Of a stretch of 64,000 nucleotides of DNA, positions 42,827 to 52,724 are shown piece by piece. The translations under genes and the position numbers were made by a program. How positions within the stretch are numbered: position 1 is the stretch's first letter; each line of letters begins with the position of its first letter. The notes beneath the pieces were generated by a model that made no database searches, was not told the DNA's origin, and was given only the letters and a program-made list of their open reading frames with translations. Source of the stretch: Petrocella atlantisensis (GTDB lineage Bacteria > Bacillota > Clostridia > Lachnospirales > Vallitaleaceae); NCBI RefSeq assembly GCF_900538275.1, contig NZ_LR130778.1, positions 372,001-436,000 of the forward strand. Reading direction: 5' to 3'.

Positions 42827-45800
42827 TTAAAACAGACTTAGTTGATTGGATTCTTGCATACCATCTAAGATACCATTGTCTTTCATAATCTCAATGACGG
42901 TCTTACTGATCTTGGTTCGAACCCTTAGGTCTTCTATGGATATAAAGGGACCTTTCTCCCGCTCTAGGACGATGTTTTCTGCTGCCTTCTCTCCTAGACC
43001 TTGTAGGGCACTGAGGGCCGGCATAATCTTCCCATCAATGATCTGAAACTTCTTAGCATCCACTGTGTATAGATCTAATGGTAGAAACTCTATGCCTCTG
43101 GCATACATTTCCTGAACGATTTTCATGTCCTTAATCGTATCTTTTTCTTTTTTGGTGAACTTCTGTATACCACCTTCATCCGGGTCCAGCTCTCGGCTTT
43201 TCGCCCGTGATTCTTTGGCTTTTAGAAGTTGCATATGTTGTTCTAGATGATGCTTACCATGGCACATGGTACCATAATCAAAATCTGTCGCTCTGATGCT
43301 AAAATACGTCGCATAATAAGCTTCCTTATGATAGACCTTGTAATAAGCAATACGGTAAGCCATCATAACATAAGCCACGGCATGCGCCTTCGGAAACATG
43401 TAGCGGATTTGTTTACAGGACCAGATGTACCATTCAGGTACATTTGCCTCTTTCATAGCGGTTTCCATTTCAGGTACCAAGCCTTTTCCCTTTCTAACAC
43501 TTTCCATAATTTTGAAGGAGAGGCCCTTATCAACACCCATATGAATAAGATAGGTCATGATGTCGTCACGTGTGGATATGATTTCTTTGATGTTGGCTTT
43601 TTTGTCTCTGATTAATTCTTGGGCATTGTTAAGCCATACATTCTCACCATGGGAAAGACCGGATATTCTGCACAAATCCGAAAAGCTTTTTGGCTTCGTA
43701 TCTTGTAGCATCTGGATCACGAATTCTGTTCCAAACTCAGGTACCCCAAGACACCCTAGATTGGTTCCGCCGATCTGGTCCGCTGTTATGCCTAGAGCGT
43801 CCAATCCTAAAAATAGGGACATGACTTTTGGTTCATCAAGGGGTATCGTCGTTGCATCAATCCCTGTCAAATCCTCCATCATACGAATCATGGTTGGATC
43901 ATCATGTCCAAGTATATCCAGCTTCAATAAATTATGGTCAATGGAATGATAATCAAAGTGGGTCGTGATGATGGAAGTGCTTTGATCGTTGGCCGGGTGC
44001 TGAACCGGCGTGAATTTATATATGGACTGATCTTTTGGCACAACAATAATACCACCCGGATGTTGTCCTGTGGTTCTTCTAACACCTGTACAACCTTGTA
44101 CCAGTCGATTGATTTCTGCGGTTCTGGCACTTTGATGATGCTCATCAAAGTATTTCTTCACAAAACCAAAAGCAGTTTTTTCAGCCAGTGTTCCTATGGT
44201 GCCTGCCCTAAATACATGACCGACACCGAAAAGTTCCTCTGTATATTGATGGGCTATGGCTTGATATTCACCGGAAAAATTCAAGTCAATATCCGGTTCT
44301 TTATCACCATAGAAACCTAAAAAAGTCTCAAAAGGTATATCGTGACCTTCTTTGATGAGCAGAGTGTCACAATTGGGACAATGGGCATCCGGCAAGTCAC
44401 AACCAGAGTTTCCGGAATGCGCCTTGATGACATCAGACTCAAAATCGGTATAATGGCAATTTGGGCATATATAATGAGCCGGTAGTGGATTAACCTCTGT
44501 AATGCCAGCCATGGTGGCTGCAAAAGAGGATCCTACCGAACCTCTTGAACCAACGAGGTAGCCGTCTTCCATTGATTTCCATACCAGTTTTTGGGCGATG
44601 ATATACATCACCGCAAACCCATTGGTAATGATGGAGTTGAGCTCTCTGTCTAGTCTTTCTTTAACTTGGGGTGGTAATTCTTTTCCATAAATGGACATGG
44701 CCTTTTCGTGACATATGTTGGTCAACGTCTCATCAGAACCTTCTATAACCGGCGGGTACTTGTCCGGTGGTACTGGATCTATCTTTTCAATACTTTCCAT
44801 GATTTTATTGGTATTGGTTACTACCACTTCATAGGCTTTGTCACGACCTAGATAGGCAAACTCTTCTAGCATCTCTTCTGTTGTTCTAAAATAAAGAGGC
44901 GCTTGCTGATTTGCATCTCCAAAGCCTTTACCCGCCATTAGAATACGCCTGTAGACCTCATCTTCAGGATCGATAAAATGGACATCACAGGTTGCGACCA
45001 CCATTTTCTGATGTTCTTCTCCAAGGTTGACAATCTTTTTATTAATCTCTCTTAGGGCATCCCAATCATCGACGGCTTCGTTTCGGATTAGAAATTCATT
45101 ATTGGCTAAGGGTTGAATCTCAAAATAATCGTAAAAATCACATAGTCGATCTATTTCTTCTTTGGGCTTATCTTCTAGTACCGCTTTGTAAAGTTCTCCG
45201 GCTTCGCAGGCCGTACCGATTATTAGTCCTTCTCTTAATTCGTTAAAAACACTTTTGGGTATCTTAGGTTGTCTGAAAAAATAATCCAGATGGGATTTTG
45301 ATATCAATTCATAAAGGTTCCTTAAACCCACAAGGTTCTTAACCAGTATGATGGCATGGGCCGCTCGAAGTCTTTTTACATCTCTGCTAGATTGATTGGC
45401 ATAGGTTAAGATGCCTTCAATGGTATGGATGTTGATCTGATTCATATGTTCAAACATCTTAAGCAGTATATGAGCGGTTGCCTCTGCATCGTCCACAGCA
45501 CGGTGGGCGTTAATAAGGGGTACATTATAGTGTTTTGCTATGGTTTGAAGCTTATGGTTGTGCAAATCCGGTAAAAATATCCGGGCCAGCTCTAAAGTAT
45601 CAAGGGTCGTGTTTTTTACTTCAATGCCTAGTTCTTTAGCAAAACACTCGATGAAACCTAAGTCAAAATCGGCGTTATGCGCCACCAAAATACTGTCTCC
45701 ACAAAATGCCAGAAAGTTCTTCAGTTCCTCCTGGATGGTTGGGGCATCTTTGACCATGGTTATATCGATGCCGGTGAGTTGTTGTACTTTTATGGGTATG

Positions 45801-47215
45801 CTCCGCTGTGGATTGATAAAGGTGCCATAACGTTCTACAATCTTGCCTTCTTTGATCTTAACGGCACCAATCTCAGTAATCTTGTCCTTGCCGGCATAAA
45901 AGCCCGTTGTCTCAATATCAAAGACCACATATTCACTGTTTAGATTCTGCCCTCTCGGGTGTCTTATGATGTCTTTTAGATCGTCCACCAAATAAGCTTC
46001 AACACCATAAAGAATCTTAAAGTCATCGGATGCATCAATGGCATGAAAAGCTTCGGGAAACGCTTGAACTACGCCATGGTCCGTAATGGCCATAGCTTTG
46101 TGGCCCCATTCTTTGGCTCTTTTTATAAGGGCTTTGGCACTGGTCATCCCGTCCATATCACTCATCTGCGTATGCACATGTAACTCGACCCTTTTCGTTT
46201 CTGAATTGTCCATCTTCTTAAGCCTGAAGTCTTCAATTTTTTCCATGGTGCTAATCATAATACCCAGTTCGTTAGAAAATGTATCAAAGGCGACACGGCC
46301 TTCTAGTCGTACAAACATATTCTTAGACAGCATTGCGGCAATGCGATTGTCAAATTCTTCTTTTTTCAAAAAGGCCTTACAGGTGATGGAATCCGTAAAG
46401 TCCGTAATGTCCATAATCAGCAAGACTTTACCTGTTTTTGTGATTCGGATCTCCTGACTTAAGACATAACCTTCTATAATAATGCTATCATAGTCACCGT
46501 TTAAGTCTTTGATCTTGGTGATGATGCCACTGATGCCTTTACGCCCGATGACTAGGTTCTCGGGTAGGGGCTTGCCTTTTCCTTTTGGCATTTCAGGTGC
46601 TTTGACTTCTTTTACAGCTGATTGAGATGCGTTGTTACCGGATATCATCATGTCTTTGATGAGTTTCTTCTCTTCTCTTTTTCGGTTCTCTACAAACTCT
46701 TCAAAAACGCTATGGTGTTTTTCTTTTTTTATAAAAGCAACTTTGAGATCTACATCGAATTTCATCTTAAAGGTCAATTGAATGAATTCATCGATGGTAT
46801 ATTGTTTCATATAATCATAATCAAATTCTTCCAAAGCGTAGGTCAGTTGTTCGGCTTCCCACTGTGGTTCTAATAGACCTAACTTGGCTGCTACAAATGG
46901 GCTTTCCTCTTTAATAAGGTACATGAGACTGGGTTGATAATAAGTATACAGCTCTTTTATGTCTAAGCCATGGTTGCCTGCGTAACGTTCCTCAATACGC
47001 ACAAATAGGCCCTCTTCATCTAAGAATTCCATGATTTTATCTCTTAATAACTGGATAATCTGAGGATGAATGACCTGCTTTAGCAACATCTGTATATAGA
47101 GTTTGTTCTGTTCTTTATTGAAATATACATTCTCTACAATGGCATCATCAAAAACCCGGTTCAACTGACCGGTTAATGGGATACCTCGAAATACTTCATC
47201 TAATTTTTTACTCAC
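42827..47215 (-). CDS. polC: DNA polymerase III alpha subunit, PolC type
   Basis: 1462 aa, full PolC size. In order: N-terminal domains, an OB fold (about 225-320), a PHP domain (VELHVHTQMSDMDGM, about 342) split by an inserted DEDD 3'-5' exonuclease (VVFDIETTGFYAGKDKITEI, about 430), and the C-family polymerase core (GSRGSVGSSFAATMAGITEV, about 945; EPDIDLNFSGEYQ with catalytic Asp). It is the replicative polymerase of low-GC Gram-positives. It overlaps ispG by 4 bp. Confidence 0.98.
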   Translation of the reverse strand: MSKKLDEVFRGIPLTGQLNRVFDDAIVENVYFNKEQNKLYIQMLLKQVIHPQIIQLLRDKIMEFLDEEGLFVRIEERYAGNHGLDIKELYTYYQPSLMYLIKEESPFVAAKLGLLEPQWEAEQLTYALEEFDYDYMKQYTIDEFIQLTFKMKFDVDLKVAFIKKEKHHSVFEEFVENRKREEKKLIKDMMISGNNASQSAVKEVKAPEMPKGKGKPLPENLVIGRKGISGIITKIKDLNGDYDSIIIEGYVLSQEIRITKTGKVLLIMDITDFTDSITCKAFLKKEEFDNRIAAMLSKNMFVRLEGRVAFDTFSNELGIMISTMEKIEDFRLKKMDNSETKRVELHVHTQMSDMDGMTSAKALIKRAKEWGHKAMAITDHGVVQAFPEAFHAIDASDDFKILYGVEAYLVDDLKDIIRHPRGQNLNSEYVVFDIETTGFYAGKDKITEIGAVKIKEGKIVERYGTFINPQRSIPIKVQQLTGIDITMVKDAPTIQEELKNFLAFCGDSILVAHNADFDLGFIECFAKELGIEVKNTTLDTLELARIFLPDLHNHKLQTIAKHYNVPLINAHRAVDDAEATAHILLKMFEHMNQINIHTIEGILTYANQSSRDVKRLRAAHAIILVKNLVGLRNLYELISKSHLDYFFRQPKIPKSVFNELREGLIIGTACEAGELYKAVLEDKPKEEIDRLCDFYDYFEIQPLANNEFLIRNEAVDDWDALREINKKIVNLGEEHQKMVVATCDVHFIDPEDEVYRRILMAGKGFGDANQQAPLYFRTTEEMLEEFAYLGRDKAYEVVVTNTNKIMESIEKIDPVPPDKYPPVIEGSDETLTNICHEKAMSIYGKELPPQVKERLDRELNSIITNGFAVMYIIAQKLVWKSMEDGYLVGSRGSVGSSFAATMAGITEVNPLPAHYICPNCHYTDFESDVIKAHSGNSGCDLPDAHCPNCDTLLIKEGHDIPFETFLGFYGDKEPDIDLNFSGEYQAIAHQYTEELFGVGHVFRAGTIGTLAEKTAFGFVKKYFDEHHQSARTAEINRLVQGCTGVRRTTGQHPGGIIVVPKDQSIYKFTPVQHPANDQSTSIITTHFDYHSIDHNLLKLDILGHDDPTMIRMMEDLTGIDATTIPLDEPKVMSLFLGLDALGITADQIGGTNLGCLGVPEFGTEFVIQMLQDTKPKSFSDLCRISGLSHGENVWLNNAQELIRDKKANIKEIISTRDDIMTYLIHMGVDKGLSFKIMESVRKGKGLVPEMETAMKEANVPEWYIWSCKQIRYMFPKAHAVAYVMMAYRIAYYKVYHKEAYYATYFSIRATDFDYGTMCHGKHHLEQHMQLLKAKESRAKSRELDPDEGGIQKFTKKEKDTIKDMKIVQEMYARGIEFLPLDLYTVDAKKFQIIDGKIMPALSALQGLGEKAAENIVLEREKGPFISIEDLRVRTKISKTVIEIMKDNGILDGMQESNQLSLF

Positions 47216-48279
47216 GGATTTATCACCTTATTCGTGGTCATTATTTCTGTCATCAAGGCTTCTACCAATTCTTCTTCTTTTACTTTTTTGATGATGACAC
47301 CTTTTTTAAAGATTATGCCAACACCTTTGCCCCCGGCTAGACCGATATCTGCTTCTCTGGCTTCACCCGGTCCATTAACGATACAGCCCATCACTGCGAC
47401 TTTAATATTGAGGTCCAAATCTGCACATCTTTTCTCCACTTCATTGGCAATAGCAATTAGATCAATGTCTGTTCGACCACACGTCGGACAGGATATAATC
47501 TCGATGCCCTGATTCTCATATCCAAGTGCCTTAAGTATTTGTTTTCCTACTTTGATTTCTTCTATGGGCTTATCTGTTAAGGACACGCGTATGGTATCGC
47601 CAAAGCCTTCTGCCAACATGGCGCCTAGTCCAACAGCCGACTTAATGGTGCCTGCCCATGCCGTCCCGGATTCTGTAATGCCAAGATGGAGGGGGTAATC
47701 AATTTCTCTTGTAATAAGTCTATAGGCTTCTATGGACTTAATCACGTCAGAGGATTTGATGGATACAACCAGTTGATCATAGCCTAAGTCTTCAATGGCT
47801 CTACACTGATTGAGGGCGCTCTCTACTAAAGCTTCCGCTGTAGGATGCCCATATTTGGCTAGAATCTCTTTCTCCAAGGAACCACTATTAACGCCCACAC
47901 GTATGGGTACATTTTTTGCTTTGCAGGCATCTACTACTTTTCCTAGTCGTTCGATGGAACCAATATTACCTGGGTTGATTCTTATCTTGTCAGCACCGTT
48001 ATCGATAGATGCCAATGCCAGTCTATAATCAAAATGAATGTCAGCGACCAAGGGTATATGTATCTGTTGCTTTATTGTCTTGATCGCTAGAGCAGCTTCC
48101 ATGGTAGGGACAGCTACACGAATGATGTCGCATCCGGCTTGCTCCAGTTCAAGGATCTGATTAACGGTGGCTTCTATGTTTTCTGTTTTGGTATTGGTCA
48201 TGGATTGAATGGCAATCTTATTGCCGCCACCAATTATAACATCACCTATTTGGATGGTTCTGGTTTGTATTCTATTCAT
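47212..48279 (-). CDS. ispG: (E)-4-hydroxy-3-methylbut-2-enyl-diphosphate synthase
   Basis: About 355 aa. This is the [4Fe-4S] enzyme of the MEP isoprenoid pathway; dxr is 3 kb upstream. Seen are IAIQSMTNTKTENI, VADIHFDYRLAL, INPGNIGS and the cluster Cys in ISCPTCGRTD and VMGCIVNGPGEA. The ATG at 48279 with AGGAG in front is chosen over the GTG at 48285. Confidence 0.96.
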   Translation of the reverse strand: MNRIQTRTIQIGDVIIGGGNKIAIQSMTNTKTENIEATVNQILELEQAGCDIIRVAVPTMEAALAIKTIKQQIHIPLVADIHFDYRLALASIDNGADKIRINPGNIGSIERLGKVVDACKAKNVPIRVGVNSGSLEKEILAKYGHPTAEALVESALNQCRAIEDLGYDQLVVSIKSSDVIKSIEAYRLITREIDYPLHLGITESGTAWAGTIKSAVGLGAMLAEGFGDTIRVSLTDKPIEEIKVGKQILKALGYENQGIEIISCPTCGRTDIDLIAIANEVEKRCADLDLNIKVAVMGCIVNGPGEAREADIGLAGGKGVGIIFKKGVIIKKVKEEELVEALMTEIMTTNKVINP

Positions 48280-48390
48280 AAGCACTCCTATATGTTATGT
48301 CTTTATGACTTCTATTTGATCTTTTCTTGTTATATTGTACATTCTTTATTGTAAAGGTAGAGAAGGTATTAATCAATGGTGAATTCGCAT

Positions 48391-48424
48391 AAAAAATGTT
48401 AGGGTGCATTACACACCCTAACAT
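48391..48424 (-). terminator. Intrinsic terminator of the ferritin-like gene
   Basis: ATGTTAGGGTG / CACCCTAACAT, an 11-bp perfect stem with a 7-nt loop, followed by TTTTTATG on the minus strand. Confidence 0.9.
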
Positions 48425-48455
48425 CTGTTATCAAATACTATTTTTAAATTTAATA

Positions 48456-48911
48456 TTATTTTAGTAGTCCATTAAGCAGCGCTAAATGTCCTTCTTCTTC
48501 TTTGATGATAATCTCTAGTGTTTCTTTGGTTTTTTCTTTTGAATAGGTGAGTAATTCTTTATAATAATCGATGGTTAAGGTTTCTGTGGTTATACCTTCT
48601 AAGATGGCTTCTCTATTGGTTTCTATGTCTTTGATTTCTCTTGAGAATCCTGCACTTTGAGCAAATGCCTCAAAAAAGCTGGTTACGGATTCATCAAACA
48701 TATAGTCAAAAGCGCCTGCTTCTTTTGTCGTTTCATCTAATAGATTTTGAAAAAATGCTTTGTGACGTCGTTCATCGTCAGCCAATCTTAAGAATAATGT
48801 TCTAATCTCACCATCGGACTTTTTAGCATATTTTTCATAAAATACAATACCCATATCTTCCATGCCAACTGCAAATTTAATGACTTCTAGATTTGAAAAT
48901 GATGGTTTCAT
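48456..48911 (-). CDS. Ferritin-like/rubrerythrin-type diiron protein
   Basis: 151 aa, a four-helix bundle with the expected metal ligands: Glu in GMEDMGIVFYEKYAK, the DDERRHKAFF motif (ExxH type, about 45-54), and the second pair in TIDYYKEL and KEEEGHLALLNGLL. It lacks the C-terminal rubredoxin domain of classical rubrerythrin. It probably removes peroxide or stores iron in oxygen defence, perhaps with the separate rubredoxin at 35.6 kb. It is a single-gene unit with its own terminator. Confidence 0.83.
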   Translation of the reverse strand: MKPSFSNLEVIKFAVGMEDMGIVFYEKYAKKSDGEIRTLFLRLADDERRHKAFFQNLLDETTKEAGAFDYMFDESVTSFFEAFAQSAGFSREIKDIETNREAILEGITTETLTIDYYKELLTYSKEKTKETLEIIIKEEEGHLALLNGLLK

Positions 48912-49072
48912 CTTAATCCCTCTTTTCCATAATAATGTTTTGTTTATAAAATGTTAGTTGAAGTTGTTGTGTGTTAATACTTTATCACAAAACAGATTCC
49001 TCGTCAATAAGACGGAATCTCCATTAAATGTAATAAATGCAACAAATGCTATTTCGTATCCTAAGCCTGATT

Positions 49073-50242
49073 CTATTTTGCAAGTTCAAATATTGCCATG
49101 ATATCCGCTTTGGTTAACGGTACAAAAGAACCCATGGTGGTTGTACCATCATTGGTGGCTTTGTTGGCCATTTCATTAAAGCGTGTTTCATCAATATTCA
49201 CTTGTGATAATCTTGTAGGCATACCTATAAGACCATAAAAACTTTCCATAGCCTCAATACCTTTTATAGCTGTTTCTTCTAAGTTCATGGTATTAATTTC
49301 AATGTCAAAAACTCGGTTAGCAAATTGGGCAAATCGAGGTATATCCGACTTGTAGACATGTTTCATCCATGCCGGGAATACAATGCTAAGGCCGGCTCCA
49401 TGGGCAATATCATAAATACCACTGAGTTCATGTTCTATACCATGGGATGCCCAATCGCCTTGTCGTCCTGTTCCAACCAAATCATTGTGGGCTAATGTAC
49501 CGGCCCACATAATCTCTGCTCTGGCATCATAATCGTCTGGAGATTGGTTTATTATATGGGCTTGCTTGATGACACTTTTCATGATTGCTTCGGCTAATCG
49601 ATCCGTTAGGTCTACTTTGATGACTCTGGTAAAATACCGCTCCATTACATGCGCCAACATGTCAGATATACCACATGCTGTTTGATAATTTGGCAATGTA
49701 TAGGTCAACTCCGGATTAAGAAGGGCAAAGACGGGTCTTAGTTTCAAGCTTCCGATGTCTCTTTTCCATAATCCATCTTCATTGGTAACCACCGATCCAC
49801 CACTGGATTCACTGCCCGCTGCAGGAATTGTTAAGACAACACCAATTGGTAGACATTCATCGAATGTACCTTCTCTCATGTATAATTCCCAAACATCGCC
49901 TTGGTAATAGAATCCGGCTGCTATTCCTTTTGCAGAGTCTATAACACTACCGCCACCAACGGCCAAGATGAAGTCGACTTGTTCCTCACGGCACAACTTT
50001 ATACCTTCTCGGACTAAGCTTACCCTAGGGTTGGCTACAACACCACCGAGTTCAACATATTCTACACCAGCTTCTTGTAAGCTGTTAATCACACGGTCAT
50101 ACAGACCACTTTTTTTGATGCTACCACCACCATAATGCAGTAATACTTTCTTGGCATTGGCACTTACCAATGCACCCACTTGTTCTTCTACTTTTTTACC
50201 AAATATAATCTTTGTTCTATTCTCAAATTCAAAATTTAACAT
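49073..50242 (-). CDS. Iron-containing alcohol dehydrogenase, butanol dehydrogenase type
   Basis: 389 aa. Family members reduce aldehydes with NAD(P)H. The nucleotide-binding part has LLHYGGGSIKKSGLYDRV (about 33-50) and AVGGGSVIDSAKGIAAG (about 94-110); the iron ligands lie in DMLAHVMERYF, SHGIEHELSG and DIAHGAGLSIVFPAWM (about 270-295). It is closest to the BdhA/YqhD group. Upstream is a structured element (50278-50340). Confidence 0.92.
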   Translation of the reverse strand: MLNFEFENRTKIIFGKKVEEQVGALVSANAKKVLLHYGGGSIKKSGLYDRVINSLQEAGVEYVELGGVVANPRVSLVREGIKLCREEQVDFILAVGGGSVIDSAKGIAAGFYYQGDVWELYMREGTFDECLPIGVVLTIPAAGSESSGGSVVTNEDGLWKRDIGSLKLRPVFALLNPELTYTLPNYQTACGISDMLAHVMERYFTRVIKVDLTDRLAEAIMKSVIKQAHIINQSPDDYDARAEIMWAGTLAHNDLVGTGRQGDWASHGIEHELSGIYDIAHGAGLSIVFPAWMKHVYKSDIPRFAQFANRVFDIEINTMNLEETAIKGIEAMESFYGLIGMPTRLSQVNIDETRFNEMANKATNDGTTTMGSFVPLTKADIMAIFELAK

Positions 50243-50277
50243 AATTTATTCTCCTTTGTTCTTCTTTATTCTACTTT

Positions 50278-50340
50278 AGGAAAGTTTATGCTATGTTAAT
50301 GCGTTGAATCGTCGCATTAACTATCAATGAAATCTTTCCT
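50278..50340. repeat. Nested inverted repeat upstream of the alcohol dehydrogenase
   Basis: Outer arms AGGAAAG / CTTTCCT and an inner perfect 9-bp stem GTTAATGCG / CGCATTAAC around the loop TTGAATCGT. It sits in the 5' region of the dehydrogenase gene. The tip slightly recalls the repeats at 12.9 and 52.6 kb (loops start TTG), but similarity is weak. Confidence 0.5.
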
Positions 50341-50389
50341 GCCGTAACAATTTGCTTTGCAAAACGAGGCGTAGCCTCTTTGTTCATTT

Positions 50390-51424
50390 CTACGAAAAAG
50401 CGGCCTTGACAATGTCATTAAATAAAATGAGCACCATCAAAATCATGAGCAACACATAGCCGACAAAATGAATGAAACCTTCTTTGTTAGGATCTATGGG
50501 TTTGCCTCTTAGGGCTTCAATCGCTATGAAAACGATACGGCCGCCATCAAGCGCTGGAATAGGGAGTAAGTTCATTACACCTAAGTTCGCGCTCAAGAGT
50601 ACAATATAAAAAGATACGGTGGCTATAACTGATTTTATACCATACTGAATACTCTCTTGATAACCGCTACTGATCTCACCAACGATGCCTACAGGACCTG
50701 CAATATCATTCCCTGATATGCCACCCGTCACCAATAGACCCAGTGAAAAGATGACAATCCTTATCCAGAAAATGATTTCTATAGCTGCATTTTTTAGTAT
50801 TTCTATTGGATTCTTGATGTCTATTAGGGCAAAATTAACCCCAATACGATAAATACCGTCTTCGCCTACATTCGGTTCCATCACATAGCTTATTTTCTCA
50901 CTACCACGCTTAACGGTCAACTCCATTTGAGTTGGTTTTTCTGAATTAAGATAGATTTTAACTTCCTTGGAGGTTAAGACTGTTCTACCGTTATAACCGA
51001 CAATTCGGTCACCTGGTTGTATGCCGGACTCATATGCCGGATAACCTTCAACAACTTCAGTGATGGTAGAGGTTGTACCACCAATCAGACTGATATAAAC
51101 GATTGAAAATAAAAATGCCAGTATAAAATTAAACAAGGGACCGGCAAAAATGACTTGAAATCTGGCCCAAGGCGACTTACTCGAATATGCTCTGGGGTCA
51201 TTTTCTACTTCTTGATCTTCACCCAGCATTCTGCAAAAACCACCAAAAGGTATGGCTCTTATAGAATACAAGGTATCGCCTACTTTTTTCCCTACGATCT
51301 TGGGACCCATACCGATGGCAAATTCTTCTACCAATATACCTGCTTTTCTAGCAAATAAAAAATGTCCTAATTCATGTATCAATACAATTAATCCGAATAT
51401 CAATACGGATATTAAAATGCTCAT
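50390..51424 (-). CDS. rseP: RIP metalloprotease RseP (site-2 protease)
   Basis: About 344 aa. An intramembrane zinc protease that cleaves membrane anchors of regulators. The zinc motif HELGH (about 15-19, in LIVLIHELGHFLFARKAGI), a PDZ domain (about 115-190, YPAYESGIQPGDRIVGYNG), and the C-terminal LLPIPALDGGRI with the third ligand Asp are present. The ATG at 51424 has AGGTGAT in front and is preferred to the GTG at 51433 overlapping the dxr stop. Confidence 0.95.
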   Translation of the reverse strand: MSILISVLIFGLIVLIHELGHFLFARKAGILVEEFAIGMGPKIVGKKVGDTLYSIRAIPFGGFCRMLGEDQEVENDPRAYSSKSPWARFQVIFAGPLFNFILAFLFSIVYISLIGGTTSTITEVVEGYPAYESGIQPGDRIVGYNGRTVLTSKEVKIYLNSEKPTQMELTVKRGSEKISYVMEPNVGEDGIYRIGVNFALIDIKNPIEILKNAAIEIIFWIRIVIFSLGLLVTGGISGNDIAGPVGIVGEISSGYQESIQYGIKSVIATVSFYIVLLSANLGVMNLLPIPALDGGRIVFIAIEALRGKPIDPNKEGFIHFVGYVLLMILMVLILFNDIVKAAFS

Positions 51425-51429
51425 ACTTA

Positions 51430-52566
51430 TCACCTATTTCTGACAATATTCCTTGTCCAGCTCTCTATTTCTATTACGTCGGTTTCATCCGTACATTGTG
51501 CCACATCATGCTTTAACATGGCGTTTTCTATTATTTTGACAATATCATTATATTGTATTTCTCGTTTTAAAAACATGTCTACTGCTGATTCATTGGCAGC
51601 ATTATAGACGATAGGCATTGAACCGCCTTCTTTTAAAGCATCATATGCCAACCCCAATCCCTTAAAGACCTGTAAATCCGGTTCTTCAAAGGTTAAGATC
51701 CCTATTTCACTCAATTTCAATCTCGGGTATGAATTGCTTACCCGATCCGGATATGCCAAGGCATATTGTATGGGCAACTTCATGTCCGGTAATCCCATTT
51801 GAGCGATGATGGACCCATCAATGAATTCTACCATGGAATGTACAATACTTTGAGGGTGAACAACCACTTGTATCTGTTCGCTTCTTAAATCAAACAACCA
51901 TTTGGCTTCTATCACTTCAAGTCCTTTGTTCACTAGGGTAGATGAGTCTATGGTAATCTTGGCACCCATGGACCAATTGGGATGTTTGAGTGCTTGCTCT
52001 AAAGTGACTTCTTCTAAACGCTCCTTGGAATAGCCCCGAAAGGGTCCACCTGAAGCAGTTAGAATAATAGATGCAACCGTTGATGCCTGTGCACCATCTA
52101 GGCACTGAAAGATGGCTGAGTGTTCACTGTCTACAGGTAACAATTGCACCTTATGCTTCTTGACTAAGTCCATAATAATAGCACCGGCTGTGACCAGTGT
52201 CTCTTTGTTAGCCAAGGCAATATCTTTACCTGATTTGATGGCTGCAATGGTCGGTCTAAGTCCTATCATGCCTACAACAGCTGTTACAACTAGGTTGATC
52301 TCGCTAAGTGTTGCTACCGTTATCAATCCGTCCATACCCCACAAGACCTCTGTCTTATGACCTATTTTCTTCTGTAGTTGTTGGGCTTTTTTTTCATCCA
52401 TGACCACAACACATTTGGGGTTAAATTCTAGAATCTGTTGTTCGAGTAAATCTATATTCTGATTGGCTGTCAATGCGACAACCTCAATGTTTTTTTGCTC
52501 TCTGATGACTTCTAGGGTCTGTTTTCCTATCGATCCTGTTGAGCCTAGTATTGTTATTTTACGCAT
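51430..52566 (-). CDS. dxr: 1-deoxy-D-xylulose 5-phosphate reductoisomerase
   Basis: 378 aa. The committed step of the MEP pathway. NADPH motif LGSTGSIGKQTLEVI (about 6-20), metal-binding PVDSEHSAIFQCL (about 148-160), LTASGGPFRG and SMGAKITIDSSTLVNKGLEVIEA are visible. It is downstream of cdsA, from which it is separated by the structured repeat at 52611-52720. Confidence 0.97.
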   Translation of the reverse strand: MRKITILGSTGSIGKQTLEVIREQKNIEVVALTANQNIDLLEQQILEFNPKCVVVMDEKKAQQLQKKIGHKTEVLWGMDGLITVATLSEINLVVTAVVGMIGLRPTIAAIKSGKDIALANKETLVTAGAIIMDLVKKHKVQLLPVDSEHSAIFQCLDGAQASTVASIILTASGGPFRGYSKERLEEVTLEQALKHPNWSMGAKITIDSSTLVNKGLEVIEAKWLFDLRSEQIQVVVHPQSIVHSMVEFIDGSIIAQMGLPDMKLPIQYALAYPDRVSNSYPRLKLSEIGILTFEEPDLQVFKGLGLAYDALKEGGSMPIVYNAANESAVDMFLKREIQYNDIVKIIENAMLKHDVAQCTDETDVIEIESWTRNIVRNR

Positions 52567-52610
52567 ATGTACCCTCTTTTGATGAAGTTTAGACTATTTA
52601 ATCTTAGCTC

Positions 52611-52720
52611 AAATGTTTCTAACTAAGTTTCACTATATTCACTTTCAACCATAGATTACGTTGATGCTTTCGTAACTATGTGTTGGAAGTGAAAGCTCAA
52701 CTAACTAGTTTTAAACATTT
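52611..52720. repeat. Structured intergenic repeat, copy 2
   Basis: Nested arms: AAATGTTT/AAACATTT outside, AACTAAGTT/AACTAGTT, TTCACTTTCAAC/GTTGGAAGTGAA in the middle, CATAG/CTATG and TTACG/CGTAA at the tip. The tip and outer blocks are shared with copy 1 at 12875-12970; the middle stem is a different sequence that still pairs. It lies inside the cdsA-dxr operon. Confidence 0.7.
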
Positions 52721-52724
52721 AATC

